Below, one piece after another: positions 37,447-45,285 of a DNA stretch of 64,000 bases. The stretch is taken from positions 93,287 through 157,286 of the forward strand of contig NZ_MSIF01000021.1 of the NCBI RefSeq assembly GCF_001921215.1, in the 5' to 3' direction. The notes beneath the pieces are model-generated. The model did no database searches. It was not told where the DNA came from and worked only from the letters and a program-made list of their open reading frames with translations. Source of the stretch: Actinophytocola xinjiangensis (GTDB lineage Bacteria > Actinomycetota > Actinomycetes > Mycobacteriales > Pseudonocardiaceae). How positions within the stretch are numbered: position 1 is the first letter of the stretch; every line of letters starts with the position of its first letter. Both the position numbers and the translations under genes were made by a program.

Positions 37447-38148
37447 CTATCCGTCCAGCAGCAGGGAAAGGTTGGTGATGCTCTCGACCAGCGACGTCGT
37501 GTAGTTCAGGACGCGGCCCGCCCACTTGGTGACCGCCGCGACGATCTGCGCGGCGATCACCGGGATGGTGACCACGAGCAGCGCCTCCACCGCCCACACG
37601 ATCACCCTGGCGACCAGGTCGGCGATCAGGTCGCGGACGATCTCGCGGGTCATCTCGACCAGGCCGCCGGCGCCCTCGGTGGCCGCGGCCATCCCGGCCG
37701 ACACCGCCGCCAGGCCGCCGAGCGCGTCGACGTTGTTGGCCATCAGCGAGCGGTAGGACTCGGCGGCGCCGCCGGTCCACCCCGGCAGGTCGTTGCCAAG
37801 GTGGGTGCCGAGGTCCTGGGACATGGCCTGCAGCTCGCGGGCCATGTTGTTCCAGGTCGCGGCGTGCGCGCGGACCACGTCGGGGATGCCGGTCAGTTCG
37901 TCGAGGGCCTCGCGCAGCGGGTCGAAGTACTCCATCGCCCAGCCGAGGCCGTTGGCCAGCAGCGCGCTGAACGGGTCCATCACCGTCGCGGCGCCCTCGA
38001 CGGCCAGGCCGGCGCCGGCCAGCGCGCCGGTGACCCAGTTCTCGCTCTTGATCGCCTCGACGAGGTCCTCGATGCCGTCGGCGAGGCTGGACCCGGTCCA
38101 CGGGTCGCGGGTCGACTCGACGGGGGCGACCAGGGAACCGTCGCTCAT
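37447..38148 (-). CDS. WXG100-like type VII secretion substrate with C-terminal hydrophobic region
   Basis: 233 residues. A helical hairpin carries the turn motif Trp124-Thr-Gly126 (LPGWTGGAAESY), the hallmark of WXG100/ESX proteins. Ala/Gly-rich helices flank it, and a strongly hydrophobic stretch at ~180-207 could span or insert into a membrane. ATG 38148 overlaps the EspC-like stop (ATGA). As the longest cassette member before the toxin gene, it may act as carrier or translocation partner. No ESX core gene (eccC, mycP) is in the window. Confidence 0.82.
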   Translation of the reverse strand: MSDGSLVAPVESTRDPWTGSSLADGIEDLVEAIKSENWVTGALAGAGLAVEGAATVMDPFSALLANGLGWAMEYFDPLREALDELTGIPDVVRAHAATWNNMARELQAMSQDLGTHLGNDLPGWTGGAAESYRSLMANNVDALGGLAAVSAGMAAATEGAGGLVEMTREIVRDLIADLVARVIVWAVEALLVVTIPVIAAQIVAAVTKWAGRVLNYTTSLVESITNLSLLLDG

Positions 38149-38465
38149 CTCCGCTCCACCGCACCGATCCTGTCCAGGCGGTCGGCACTGTCGTTGTCGA
38201 CGGTGTCGTAGGCGTCCGCGGTCGACTCCAGTTCCTGGGTGACCAGGTCGAGGTTCTCGGCGACGTAGCCGATCAGCTCGTCCTGCCTGCGGTGCCGGCC
38301 TTCCAGCACCGAGGAGATCCACCCGCACAGCAGCCCGTAGGCCTGGTCGTTCTGGGCGATGCCGGCGCTGGCGCCGCGTACGGCGTCGAAGCGCTGGCGC
38401 ACCGCCTGCACGTTCTGCGCGTGGGTGCGCAGTTGTTCGATCTCGACCGTGAACTGGTCGCTCAC
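38145..38465 (-). CDS. EspC-like type VII secretion target (DUF2580-like)
   Basis: 106 residues, all-helical. QFTVEIEQLRTHAQNVQAVRQRFDAV matches the N-terminal helix of ESX-1 secretion-associated proteins, and the C-terminal ESTADAYDTVDNDSADRLD resembles the YxxxD-type secretion signal with an acidic tail. Start GTG 38465 lies 18 bp after the YbaB-like gene. It overlaps the WXG-like gene by 4 nt, so the pair are co-translated and probably heterodimerise. Confidence 0.83.
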   Translation of the reverse strand: MSDQFTVEIEQLRTHAQNVQAVRQRFDAVRGASAGIAQNDQAYGLLCGWISSVLEGRHRRQDELIGYVAENLDLVTQELESTADAYDTVDNDSADRLDRIGAVERR

Positions 38466-38483
38466 ACTGTCACCCCCATTTCG

Positions 38484-38948
38484 TCACCGCCACAGGTCGG
38501 AGCTGACGTCGTAGCCGTCGTCGTTGCTGGTCGCGCTGGCGCCGCCGCGCGGCGACTTGGGTGCGGGGGCGAGGTCGCGGCGCAGGTGGGTGTCGACGCT
38601 GGAGGCGATCGCGCGGGCGGCCGGCGACTCGGTGCCGACGGTGTCGGCGATGATCTGCTGGGACCGGTCGGCGAGGGTGTTGCGCGCCTGGCCGAGGGTC
38701 GTCATGATCGCGCGCGCCACCTCGTCCGGGGGGACCTGGGCGATCCGGTCGGTCAGCCGCAGGTCGACCAGCGCGCCGGTCGAGTCGACCGAGACCTGGC
38801 TCAGCCCGTTGGGGTCGCTGGCGGTGACGCGTAACTCCCGCAGGCGCTGGCTCATCGCCTCGGTGTCCTGGGCCATCCGGTCGATGCGGCCCTTCCACGA
38901 GGCCAGATGGTCGCGCGCGCCATCCGGGTCGAGGATCTTCCCGTCCAT
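38484..38948 (-). CDS. YbaB/EbfC-family protein, first gene of the toxin cassette
   Basis: 154 residues. The core (~15-105) has the YbaB/EbfC pattern: long first helix, RELRVTASDPNGLSQVSVDSTGALVDLRL beta hairpin, and a second helix. The family binds DNA, but in actinobacteria copies next to EspC- and WXG-like genes are recurrent members of type VII effector clusters. ATG 38948 is the family start; no promoter box was firmly identified. It heads a five-gene operon ending at the immunity gene. Confidence 0.85.
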   Translation of the reverse strand: MDGKILDPDGARDHLASWKGRIDRMAQDTEAMSQRLRELRVTASDPNGLSQVSVDSTGALVDLRLTDRIAQVPPDEVARAIMTTLGQARNTLADRSQQIIADTVGTESPAARAIASSVDTHLRRDLAPAPKSPRGGASATSNDDGYDVSSDLWR

Positions 38949-39063
38949 GGCGGAAAGACTATGGGGACGATCCCCCGGCAGGGCCAGGGAAATCCCGGGA
39001 AACGTGGCATGTGCGAACGTGCGACGCGGGGCCGACGGTCCGTCGGCCCCGCGTCGAATCCCG

Positions 39064-39795
39064 TTACACGCCCGCGATGCTGGCGATCCAGTCGCGGTAC
39101 TGGGTGACGTTGCCGTAGGCGGTGAAGGTCTGCCGGTCGCTCGTGGAGGCCACGCCGACCTGGTAGTAGCCGCCGTCGACGGGGCTGGTGGCGAACATCG
39201 GGCCGCCGGAGTCGCCGCCGGCGGTGATGCCGTCGATCCGGTTGGCGCACACCGCGACGCCGCCCCGGTAGTCCGAGCAGGTCGTCGAGGAGACACCGAC
39301 GTCGGCGACCTTGAGGTACTGCGACTGGCAGTTGATCTCGGGCTGGTCGGTGCAGGTCGCGCCCCAGCCGTAGACCTGGACGGTCTGGCCGACGGCCACC
39401 GCGTCGGCGGTGCCCAGCGGCGAGTAGGTCGCGTCGACCGGGTGGTCCAGTTCGGCGAGCGCGAGGTCGGCGGAGTCGTGGGTGTGGATGTTGATCGCGG
39501 TGGCGGACTCGCCCTGGGTCTGGTCGAGGCTGCCGATGTTGAACGACACCGTGCCGCCGCCGGCGACGCAGTGTTCGGCGGTCAGGATCCAGGTCGGCGC
39601 GATGATGGTCGCCGAGCAGTTCTCCTGGCCGTTGACGAAAAGGCGCGCCGCCCACGGCGCGTTGTCGGCGAAGTCGCCGTCGATGATCGTCGGCCCGACC
39701 GTTGGTGGTTCGTCGGCCGAGGCCGATGTGGTCACCAGGCCCAGCACGGCCGCCGCCGCACCAAGGAAGGCCGCCCCGACACGTGCGAAACGCAT
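39064..39795 (-). CDS. Secreted trypsin-like serine protease (S1 family)
   Basis: 243 residues. A Sec signal peptide (MRFARVGAAFLGAAAAVLG, cleavage near ASA) is followed by the IIDGDFADNAPWAA activation region. The catalytic triad is visible: His in LTAEHC, Asp in DSADLALAEL and Ser in GGDSGGP. Paired Cys residues suit an extracellular enzyme. ATG 39795 follows GAGGAG. It probably degrades external protein. Confidence 0.93.
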   Translation of the reverse strand: MRFARVGAAFLGAAAAVLGLVTTSASADEPPTVGPTIIDGDFADNAPWAARLFVNGQENCSATIIAPTWILTAEHCVAGGGTVSFNIGSLDQTQGESATAINIHTHDSADLALAELDHPVDATYSPLGTADAVAVGQTVQVYGWGATCTDQPEINCQSQYLKVADVGVSSTTCSDYRGGVAVCANRIDGITAGGDSGGPMFATSPVDGGYYQVGVASTSDRQTFTAYGNVTQYRDWIASIAGV

Positions 39796-39861
39796 GCGAA
39801 TCTCCTCGTAGTCGCGACGGAAAGCATCGCGAAGCAGGGACAAGGAACCCTTTCAGGGTCA

Positions 39862-39906
39862 CTCGATCGAGGTAGATCCACTACCCGCCGTTAGTCGGAA
39901 ATCCGA
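39862..39906. repeat. Cluster of three short inverted repeats
   Basis: CTCGATCGAG (39862-39871), GGTAG/CTACC (39871-39885) and TCGGA/TCCGA (39895-39906) follow one another between the convergently spaced membrane-protein stop and the protease promoter. They could form a terminator for the membrane protein gene or regulator sites for the protease. Confidence 0.4.
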
Positions 39907-39907
39907 A

Positions 39908-40336
39908 CTACCGGGTGCCGGTCTCGCTGCCGGAACCCTCGTCGGAGTCCTCACCGAAGGACCATTCCCGGGACCGGTTGGTGAACAGCAGGTACAGCAC
40001 GAGCGCGCACACCAGCCCGATCGGAACCCCGAACTCGGGCCGGCCGGACGGGCCGGCGGCGTACCAGGCGACACCCAGCAGCAGCAGTTCGACGACCACG
40101 GCCGGGCTGCGCGCCCAGTGCTTGCCCAGCACCAGCGCCATCCCGACGGCCACCACGGCCGCGCCGATCACGCCGAAGTAGGCGGCCTCGCCGTAGATGT
40201 TGTTGCCCTCGGTCGACGCGCCGCCCAGCGCCCGGACCAGCAGGGCCACCGCGAACCCGAGCCCGGCCAGACCCTGGAGCCCGACCAGGGCACCGGCACC
40301 TCGGACGGTGACCGGGGCGTCGGAGGCGATGCGCAC
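39908..40336 (-). CDS. Four-helix integral membrane protein
   Basis: 142 residues with four hydrophobic helices and a Ser/Glu/Asp-rich cytosolic tail (EDSDEGSGSETGTR). It has the look of small actinobacterial integral membrane proteins with no assigned role. GTG 40336 is the only suitable start. It diverges from the diacylglycerol-kinase-like gene across ~100 bp. Confidence 0.8.
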   Translation of the reverse strand: MRIASDAPVTVRGAGALVGLQGLAGLGFAVALLVRALGGASTEGNNIYGEAAYFGVIGAAVVAVGMALVLGKHWARSPAVVVELLLLGVAWYAAGPSGRPEFGVPIGLVCALVLYLLFTNRSREWSFGEDSDEGSGSETGTR

Positions 40337-40424
40337 GCGTGGTCCTTCGTGGGTCGTCCGGCTGTGATTCGTCCGGGGTGTGAGGTTCGACTGGATGGTA
40401 GCCCGGCACCCCGGCCGGCTCGCC

Positions 40425-40430
40425 TACCCT
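40425..40430 (+). promoter_or_regulatory. Candidate -10 box, leaderless transcript
   Basis: TACCCT ends six bases before ATG 40437, the same hexamer and spacing as at 21952. Confidence 0.45.
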
Positions 40431-40436
40431 GCCGTC

Positions 40437-41375
40437 ATGCGTGCTGTGCTGGTGGTGAACCCGAAGGCGACCGCGACCACCGCGGCCGGGCGGGACGTGC
40501 TGGCGCACGCACTGGCCAGCCAGCTGACCAAGCTGGAGATCCTGGAGACCGACTACCGGGGCCACGCGCTGGCCGCGGCCGCCCAGGCGGCGACCGACGG
40601 CGTCGACCTGGTCGTCGCGCACGGCGGCGACGGCACGGTCAACGAGGTGGTCAACGGCCTGCTCACGCACGGCGTCGGGCCGACGGTGCCGATGCTGGGG
40701 ATCGTGCCCGGCGGCTCGGCCAACGTCTTCGCCCGCTCGCTGGGCCTGCCGCGCCATCCGGTCGAGGCGACCCACCAACTGCTGCACGCCCTGGCCGACG
40801 GCCGGTCACGCAGAGTAGGGCTCGGGCGGATGACCTCGGACCGGGCCGGCGACCCGGCGCGCTGGTTCACCTTCTCCGCCGGGGTCGGCCTGGACGCCGA
40901 CGTGGTGGCCGAGGTGGACCGCAAGCGGGGGAAGAAGGCGAGCCCGGCGCTCTACATGCGCATGGCGCTGTTCCAGTACCTGCGTCCCAAGCACGGGAAA
41001 CCTCAGCTGACGGTGTCGATTCCTGGCGAGGAGCCGGTGACCGGGTTGCGGCTGGCGTTCGTGTCCAACACCGATCCGTGGACCTATCTGGGGGCCCGGC
41101 CGATTCATCTGAACCGGGGTTGTGGGTTCGACGGGGGCCTCGGCGTGTTCGCCCTCCAGAGCCTGCGGCTACCGACAGTAGCCAGGCACCTTCGGCAGGC
41201 GGTCAGCCGGACGGGTGAGCAGCACGGCAGGAAGTTGTTCCGCCGCGACGACGTCCCTGAGCTGACGATCACCAGTGCCGAGCCGGTCCGGGTGCAGTGT
41301 GACGGTGATCTCATCGGCGAGCGGACCTGCGTGAAAGTCACGTCCGTGAGGCATGCCCTCGCCGTCGCTGGGTAG
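40437..41375 (+). CDS. Diacylglycerol/sphingosine kinase family lipid kinase
   Basis: 312 residues. VNPKATATT near the N-terminus, VVAHGGDGTVNEVVNGL and GIVPGGSANVFARSLGLP are the nucleotide-binding motifs of the DAGK catalytic domain. The C-terminal domain (DGGLGVFAL, VQCDGDLIGE) is also typical. It should phosphorylate a diacylglycerol-type lipid at the membrane. ATG 40437 is supported by the leaderless-type promoter. It lies upstream of whiB1 in the same orientation. Confidence 0.9.
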   Translation: MRAVLVVNPKATATTAAGRDVLAHALASQLTKLEILETDYRGHALAAAAQAATDGVDLVVAHGGDGTVNEVVNGLLTHGVGPTVPMLGIVPGGSANVFARSLGLPRHPVEATHQLLHALADGRSRRVGLGRMTSDRAGDPARWFTFSAGVGLDADVVAEVDRKRGKKASPALYMRMALFQYLRPKHGKPQLTVSIPGEEPVTGLRLAFVSNTDPWTYLGARPIHLNRGCGFDGGLGVFALQSLRLPTVARHLRQAVSRTGEQHGRKLFRRDDVPELTITSAEPVRVQCDGDLIGERTCVKVTSVRHALAVAG

Positions 41376-41532
41376 TCCCTCCGGCGACCCCGGAAGGCGC
41401 CGGGGAGGCACTTGAGGGGCGAGATGTAGACGTGACCTAATCGTTACACTCCGTCCGGATAGGCCTCTGACGTCGATCTTTCGGGTGAGTTCACGCACTG
41501 GCCGATGAAGAACCCTTGACATTCGGCTGGTT

Positions 41533-41548
41533 CGTGAAAGCATTCACA
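41533..41548 (+). promoter_or_regulatory. CRP-like binding site upstream of whiB1
   Basis: CGTGA-N6-TCACA matches the CRP consensus TGTGA-N6-TCACA at nine of ten fixed positions. TTGACA (41516-41521) lies just upstream, so the site would overlap the promoter. In M. tuberculosis whiB1 is known to be controlled by the CRP homologue Rv3676. Confidence 0.65.
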
Positions 41549-41616
41549 AGCACCCCAAACGACCGGATGACGACTGAGGCGCTTCCGAACGCGCCCAAAG
41601 CGAGGAGCACGTAGAA

Positions 41617-41871
41617 ATGGACTGGCGCCACCGCGCGGCCTGCCGTGACGAGGACCCCGAGCTGTTCTTCCCCGTGGGAACCAGCGGTCCTGCCATACTG
41701 CAGGTCGCCCAGGCGAAGGCCGTTTGTCACCGTTGCACCGTCGCTTCCAACTGCCTGACGTGGGCCCTGCAAAGTGGCCAGGACGCGGGCGTGTGGGGCG
41801 GAATGAGTGAGGACGAGCGTCGTGCGCTCAAGCGGCGCAACGCTCGTACGCGGACTGGCAGCAACGCCTGA
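41617..41871 (+). CDS. whiB1: WhiB-family iron-sulfur transcription factor, WhiB1 type
   Basis: 84 residues. Four Cys ligands for the [4Fe-4S] cluster (Cys9, Cys37, Cys40, Cys46), the GVWGG turn and the basic tail RRALKRRNARTRTG match WhiB1, which binds the primary sigma factor and reacts with nitric oxide. MDWRHRAACRDEDPELFFP is almost the mycobacterial N-terminus. The leader is ~240 bp and contains a CRP-like site. The pdtaS gene converges downstream, as in mycobacteria. Confidence 0.96.
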   Translation: MDWRHRAACRDEDPELFFPVGTSGPAILQVAQAKAVCHRCTVASNCLTWALQSGQDAGVWGGMSEDERRALKRRNARTRTGSNA

Positions 41872-41916
41872 TTCTCAGCCTGAACTGTAACGCCTGAAAA
41901 TTTAGCAAGACGCCGA

Positions 41917-41951
41917 AAGGCCCGGATCCTGATCGCAGGGAACCGGGCCTT
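41917..41951. terminator. Terminator between whiB1 and pdtaS
   Basis: AAGGCCCGG (41917-41925) pairs with CCGGGCCTT (41943-41951) around a 17-base loop, 45 nt past the whiB1 stop and 37 bp beyond the convergent pdtaS stop. Confidence 0.8.
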
Positions 41952-41987
41952 CGTGTTTCCGGATTTCCGGATTATCGACAGCGCAGG

Positions 41988-43493
41988 TCACTGCCGGCGG
42001 TGGGAGAGCGGAACGCGCAACACCGCTTCCGTTCCCCCGCGCGGCCGGTTCCGCATGGAAAGCGATCCGCGCAGTTCCGACTCGACCAGGGTCCGCACGA
42101 TCTGGAGCCCGAGACCGTTGGACCGCTCCAACGAGAAACCCTTCGGCAGACCCCGCCCGTCGTCGGACACCACCACGTCCAGCCAGCGGGCGGTGCGCTC
42201 GGCGGAGACCTCCACCTCGCCGCTCACCCCCGACGGGTAGGCGTGCTCGATCGCGTTCTGCACCAACTCGGTGAGCACCATCACCAGCGGCGTGGCCACC
42301 TCCGCGGCCACCACACCGAACTGCCCGGTCCGCCGCACCCGCACGTGGTTCTCGGCGACCGCGACGTCCCCGACGACCGGGATCACCTTGTCCACCAACG
42401 AGTTCAGGTCGACCTTCTCGTCCACCGAGGTCGACAGCGCCTCGTGCACCATGGCGATCGCCGCGACCCGGCGCACCGACTCGGCCAGCGCCGCCCGCGC
42501 CTCCGGGCTCGCCGTACGCCGCGACTGCAACCGCAGCAGCGCCGCCACGGTCTGCAGGTTGTTCTTCACCCGGTGGTGGATCTCCCGGATCGTCGCGTCC
42601 TTGGACATCAGCGCCCGGTCCCGGCGGCGGACCTCGGTGACGTCACGCACCAGCACCAGCGCGCCGGCCGCCTTGCCCCCCGGCCGCAGCGGCAGCGCGC
42701 GGAACAGCACCCCGGCGCCCCGGTGGGACTCGGCCTCGGCGCGCATGCTCGGCTGGCCGTCCAGGGCCGCCAGGATCCGCTGGGCGATCTCCGTCGCGTC
42801 GAACGGGTCGGCGATCAAACCCCTGGTCAGCGGGGCGAGCCGGACCCCGACGAGCTCGGCCGGGTGGCCCATGCGGTGGTAGGCGGACTGGGCGTTGGGC
42901 GAGGCGAAGACCACGGCGCCGGAGGTGTCCAGGCGGATCAGCCCGTCGCCGACGCGGGGGCTGGTGTGCACGTCGGCGGCCGGTTCGGAGGTGGGGAAGG
43001 TGCCGTCGGCGACCATCTGGCACAGGTCGGCGGCGATGCCCAGATAGGCGATCTCCAGCGAGCTGGGGACCCTCGGCACGGCCAGGTCGGTCTCCCGCGA
43101 CAGCACGGCGACGACCTTGTCGTCGAAGGTCACCGGGATGACCTCGCGGCGGACCGGGACGCCGTGGAACCAGCGCGGGTCCTCCTCGCGGCAGATCCGC
43201 CGCTCCTCCATCGCCCGGCGCAGCTGCGGCTGGTCGGCCACCTGCTGGATGCTGCCGACCACGTCCTCGGGATGCGCGGTCGGCGCGGTGGTGGCCCTGG
43301 CCTGGGCGACGCACAGGTACTCGGCCTCGGTCTGCGCGGGAGTCGGCGGCTCGCCGATCGGCACCCACATCAGCAGGTCGGCGAAGGACAGGTCGGACAG
43401 CAGCTGCCACTCGGCGACCACCATCTGCAGGTGGTCGACCTCACCACCGGAGAGCTTGGTGTGCTCGGCAAGCAGGTCGGAGAGCGTCGACAC
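41988..43493 (-). CDS. pdtaS: Sensor histidine kinase PdtaS
   Basis: 501 residues: an N-terminal GAF-like sensor (~1-165), a PAS domain (~178-290), a HisKA_2 dimerisation box with His306-His307 (EIHHRVKNNLQTVAALLRLQ) and an HATPase domain (ELVQNAIEHAYP, DDGRGLPKG, GLGLQIV). There are no membrane spans, so it senses cytosolic ligands. In mycobacteria it phosphorylates the ANTAR regulator PdtaR, which acts on RNA; two GAF-ANTAR proteins lie ~16 kb away. GTG 43493 is preceded by AGGA. Confidence 0.94.
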   Translation of the reverse strand: MSTLSDLLAEHTKLSGGEVDHLQMVVAEWQLLSDLSFADLLMWVPIGEPPTPAQTEAEYLCVAQARATTAPTAHPEDVVGSIQQVADQPQLRRAMEERRICREEDPRWFHGVPVRREVIPVTFDDKVVAVLSRETDLAVPRVPSSLEIAYLGIAADLCQMVADGTFPTSEPAADVHTSPRVGDGLIRLDTSGAVVFASPNAQSAYHRMGHPAELVGVRLAPLTRGLIADPFDATEIAQRILAALDGQPSMRAEAESHRGAGVLFRALPLRPGGKAAGALVLVRDVTEVRRRDRALMSKDATIREIHHRVKNNLQTVAALLRLQSRRTASPEARAALAESVRRVAAIAMVHEALSTSVDEKVDLNSLVDKVIPVVGDVAVAENHVRVRRTGQFGVVAAEVATPLVMVLTELVQNAIEHAYPSGVSGEVEVSAERTARWLDVVVSDDGRGLPKGFSLERSNGLGLQIVRTLVESELRGSLSMRNRPRGGTEAVLRVPLSHRRQ

Positions 43494-43640
43494 CTAACCG
43501 ATCCTGCCACGCATGTGTTTCCGACCTGTTTCTGTGCACACAAGTCCGGCGCTACTCAGCGCAACCTCAGGGGAACGTGAAGCAACCCAGCCACCAACCA
43601 TCCACCCAACCGCACCAACAATGCCCAGCGCGACCAACAC
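43494..43640 (-). CDS. Weak candidate: 48-residue ORF between rshA and pdtaS
   Basis: An open frame starts at GTG 43640, directly after the rshA stop, and closes at TAG 43494-43496, touching the pdtaS start. It would encode a peptide with a hydrophobic N-terminus (LVALGIVGAVGWMVGGWV) and a basic end. It fills the whole gap, but there is no clear ribosome-binding site and no recognisable family. Translational coupling could explain the lack of a site; chance is equally likely. Confidence 0.25.
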   Translation of the reverse strand: MLVALGIVGAVGWMVGGWVASRSPEVALSSAGLVCTETGRKHMRGRIG

Positions 43641-43910
43641 TCAGGAAGTTCGGGGAGGCGGAGCAGCCTGCCGGATCTTGTCCCTCAGGCGCTGCTTGAG
43701 GGTTTCGGGGGCGTGTTCGCCGCCGCACTTGCTCCTGAGCAGGACCTTCAGGTGCTCCTCGATGCCGAACTGCTCCAGGCACGGGCTGCACTCGTCGAGA
43801 TGCTTCTCCAGCAGCTCACGGCGGCCCTGGTCGCACTCGTGGTCGAGGAAGAGCCAGACCTCCTCCAGGACCTCCGAACAGTCCGTCTCGTGTGGTTCGC
43901 CGCAGCTCAT
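43641..43910 (-). CDS. rshA: Zinc-binding anti-sigma factor RshA/RsrA
   Basis: 89 residues of the ZAS family. The zinc-thiol redox site HxxxCxxC is visible as HLDECSPC, with a further Cys upstream (DCSEV) and one downstream (KCGGEH). It binds the sigma factor when reduced and releases it on disulfide stress. ATG 43910 overlaps the sigH stop (ATGA), so the two are co-translated, as in mycobacteria and Streptomyces. Confidence 0.95.
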   Translation of the reverse strand: MSCGEPHETDCSEVLEEVWLFLDHECDQGRRELLEKHLDECSPCLEQFGIEEHLKVLLRSKCGGEHAPETLKQRLRDKIRQAAPPPRTS

Positions 43911-44542
43911 GACCCGGTCACCTCGTGCTCGGACGAACGCAGGAACCCCCGGTCCCGCGCGACCCCGGCCAACAGGTCGCGCAGCTGCCGGCGGCCACGG
44001 TGCAGCCGGGACATCACCGTGCCGATCGGCGTGTGCATGATCTCCGCGATCTCCTTGTAGGCGAAGCCCTCGACATCGGCGAGGTACACGGCGAGCCGGA
44101 AGTCCTCCGGCAACTGCTGCAACGCTTCCTTCACATCATTGTCCGGCAACCGGTCCATCGCCTCGATCTCGGCCGAACGCAGGCCGCTGGAGGTGTGGCT
44201 CTCGGCCTGCGCGAGCTGCCAGTCGGTGATCTCCTCGGTCGGCGACTGCTGCGGCTGGCGCTGCTTCTTGCGGTAGCCGTTGATGTAGGTGTTGGTGAGG
44301 ATCCGGTACAGCCACGCCTTGAGGTTCGTGCCCTTGGAGAAGGACGCGAACGCGGCGTAGGCCTTCAGATAGGTCTCCTGGACCAGGTCCTCGGCGTCGG
44401 CCGGGTTACGGGTCATCCGCAGGGCGGCGGCGTAGAGCTGGTCCAGCAACGGCATGGCATCCCGTTCGAACCGCTCAGCGCGCTGCTCCTCCGTCTCGAC
44501 CGCGTCGACGTCGGCGTCGGGGTGGGTATCGGTGCGTGGCAC
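43907..44542 (-). CDS. sigH: ECF sigma factor SigH/SigR, disulfide-stress response
   Basis: 211 residues from GTG 44542. Region 2 ([43 protein letters not shown]) and region 4 ([35 protein letters not shown]) are complete. GTG 44542 has AAGGGAG upstream. The frame stays open to GTG 44632, which would add 30 residues and lies just after a candidate SigH promoter. A longer isoform may therefore be made under stress, as known for SigR-prime of S. coelicolor. RshA is the co-translated partner. Confidence 0.95.
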   Translation of the reverse strand: MPRTDTHPDADVDAVETEEQRAERFERDAMPLLDQLYAAALRMTRNPADAEDLVQETYLKAYAAFASFSKGTNLKAWLYRILTNTYINGYRKKQRQPQQSPTEEITDWQLAQAESHTSSGLRSAEIEAMDRLPDNDVKEALQQLPEDFRLAVYLADVEGFAYKEIAEIMHTPIGTVMSRLHRGRRQLRDLLAGVARDRGFLRSSEHEVTGS

Positions 44543-44641
44543 CGTGCTCCCTTCCATTTGGAACCGTCCCACCATCGGATGGGACATCACCGAGGATACG
44601 CGGCGGGGCTTGGTGAGCACGTCAGCTGGCACACCTGTAGG

Positions 44642-44668
44642 AACGACGGCTGGTCACCGCACATTCCC
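44642..44668 (-). promoter_or_regulatory. Candidate SigH/SigR-dependent promoter upstream of sigH
   Basis: On the minus strand GGGAAT (44668-44663) is followed after exactly 18 bases by GTT (44644-44642). This matches the SigR/SigH consensus GGAAT-N18-GTT and implies autoregulation. The expected transcript start lies only a few bases before GTG 44632. Confidence 0.7.
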
Positions 44669-44673
44669 GGCCG

Positions 44674-45285
44674 TCAGTCCAGCGGACGCAGGATGCGGCC
44701 CAGCCACTCCTCGACGGTGCGGCCGATGCCGTCGGCGTCGCGGCGCAGCGAGTGGTCGCCGGGGAAGACCACGATCTCCCGGTGATGGCCCTGGTCAGGC
44801 ATGCCGAACGGGTCCGACCTGCCCTGCACGACCAGTGTCGGCACGGTCACCGCGTCCAGCTCCGGCATCCGCGTGCGGTCCGGTTTGCCCGGCGGGTGCA
44901 CCGGGAACGCCAGGCACAGGACGGCCACCGCCTGCCCGTCGGCGGCCGTGCGGCAGGCCACGCGCGCGCCCGACGAGCGCCCGCCGAACACCAGCGGCAG
45001 GTCGTCGAACCACTCCCGCGACAGCACCTCGGCGACCGCCAGCCACGCGGTGTCCAGCTGGCCGGCCGGGGCCGGCGCGCGGCGCCCGGCGACCCGGTAG
45101 GGCTGCTCGACCAGGGCGACGTGCACCCCGGCGGCCTGCGCGCCCCGGGTGGCGGCCACCAGGTCGGGGGCGCCGACACCGCCGCCGGCGCCGTGGCCGA
45201 GCAGCAGCCCGGCGCGGCCCTGTTCGGCGCAGTGCAGCTGCGCCCTGGCCGGGCCGTGCGGGGTGTCGATCTCCATCGCGGTCAT
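44674..45285 (-). CDS. Alpha/beta hydrolase (dienelactone-hydrolase/KANL3-Tex30-like)
   Basis: 203 residues. LLGHGAGGG forms the oxyanion loop, GRSSGARVA holds the nucleophile Ser, VVQGRSDPFG the Asp and FPGDHSLR the His. The short cap-less form resembles the KANL3/Tex30 branch. Start ATG 45285 overlaps the SRAP gene stop (ATGA). Substrate unknown. Confidence 0.88.
   Translation of the reverse strand: MTAMEIDTPHGPARAQLHCAEQGRAGLLLGHGAGGGVGAPDLVAATRGAQAAGVHVALVEQPYRVAGRRAPAPAGQLDTAWLAVAEVLSREWFDDLPLVFGGRSSGARVACRTAADGQAVAVLCLAFPVHPPGKPDRTRMPELDAVTVPTLVVQGRSDPFGMPDQGHHREIVVFPGDHSLRRDADGIGRTVEEWLGRILRPLD

Noticed and set aside
43567..43791. A 74-codon minus-strand frame overlapping rshA
   Set aside because: It is out of frame with the ZAS-motif gene and Arg/Pro/Trp-rich without a family.
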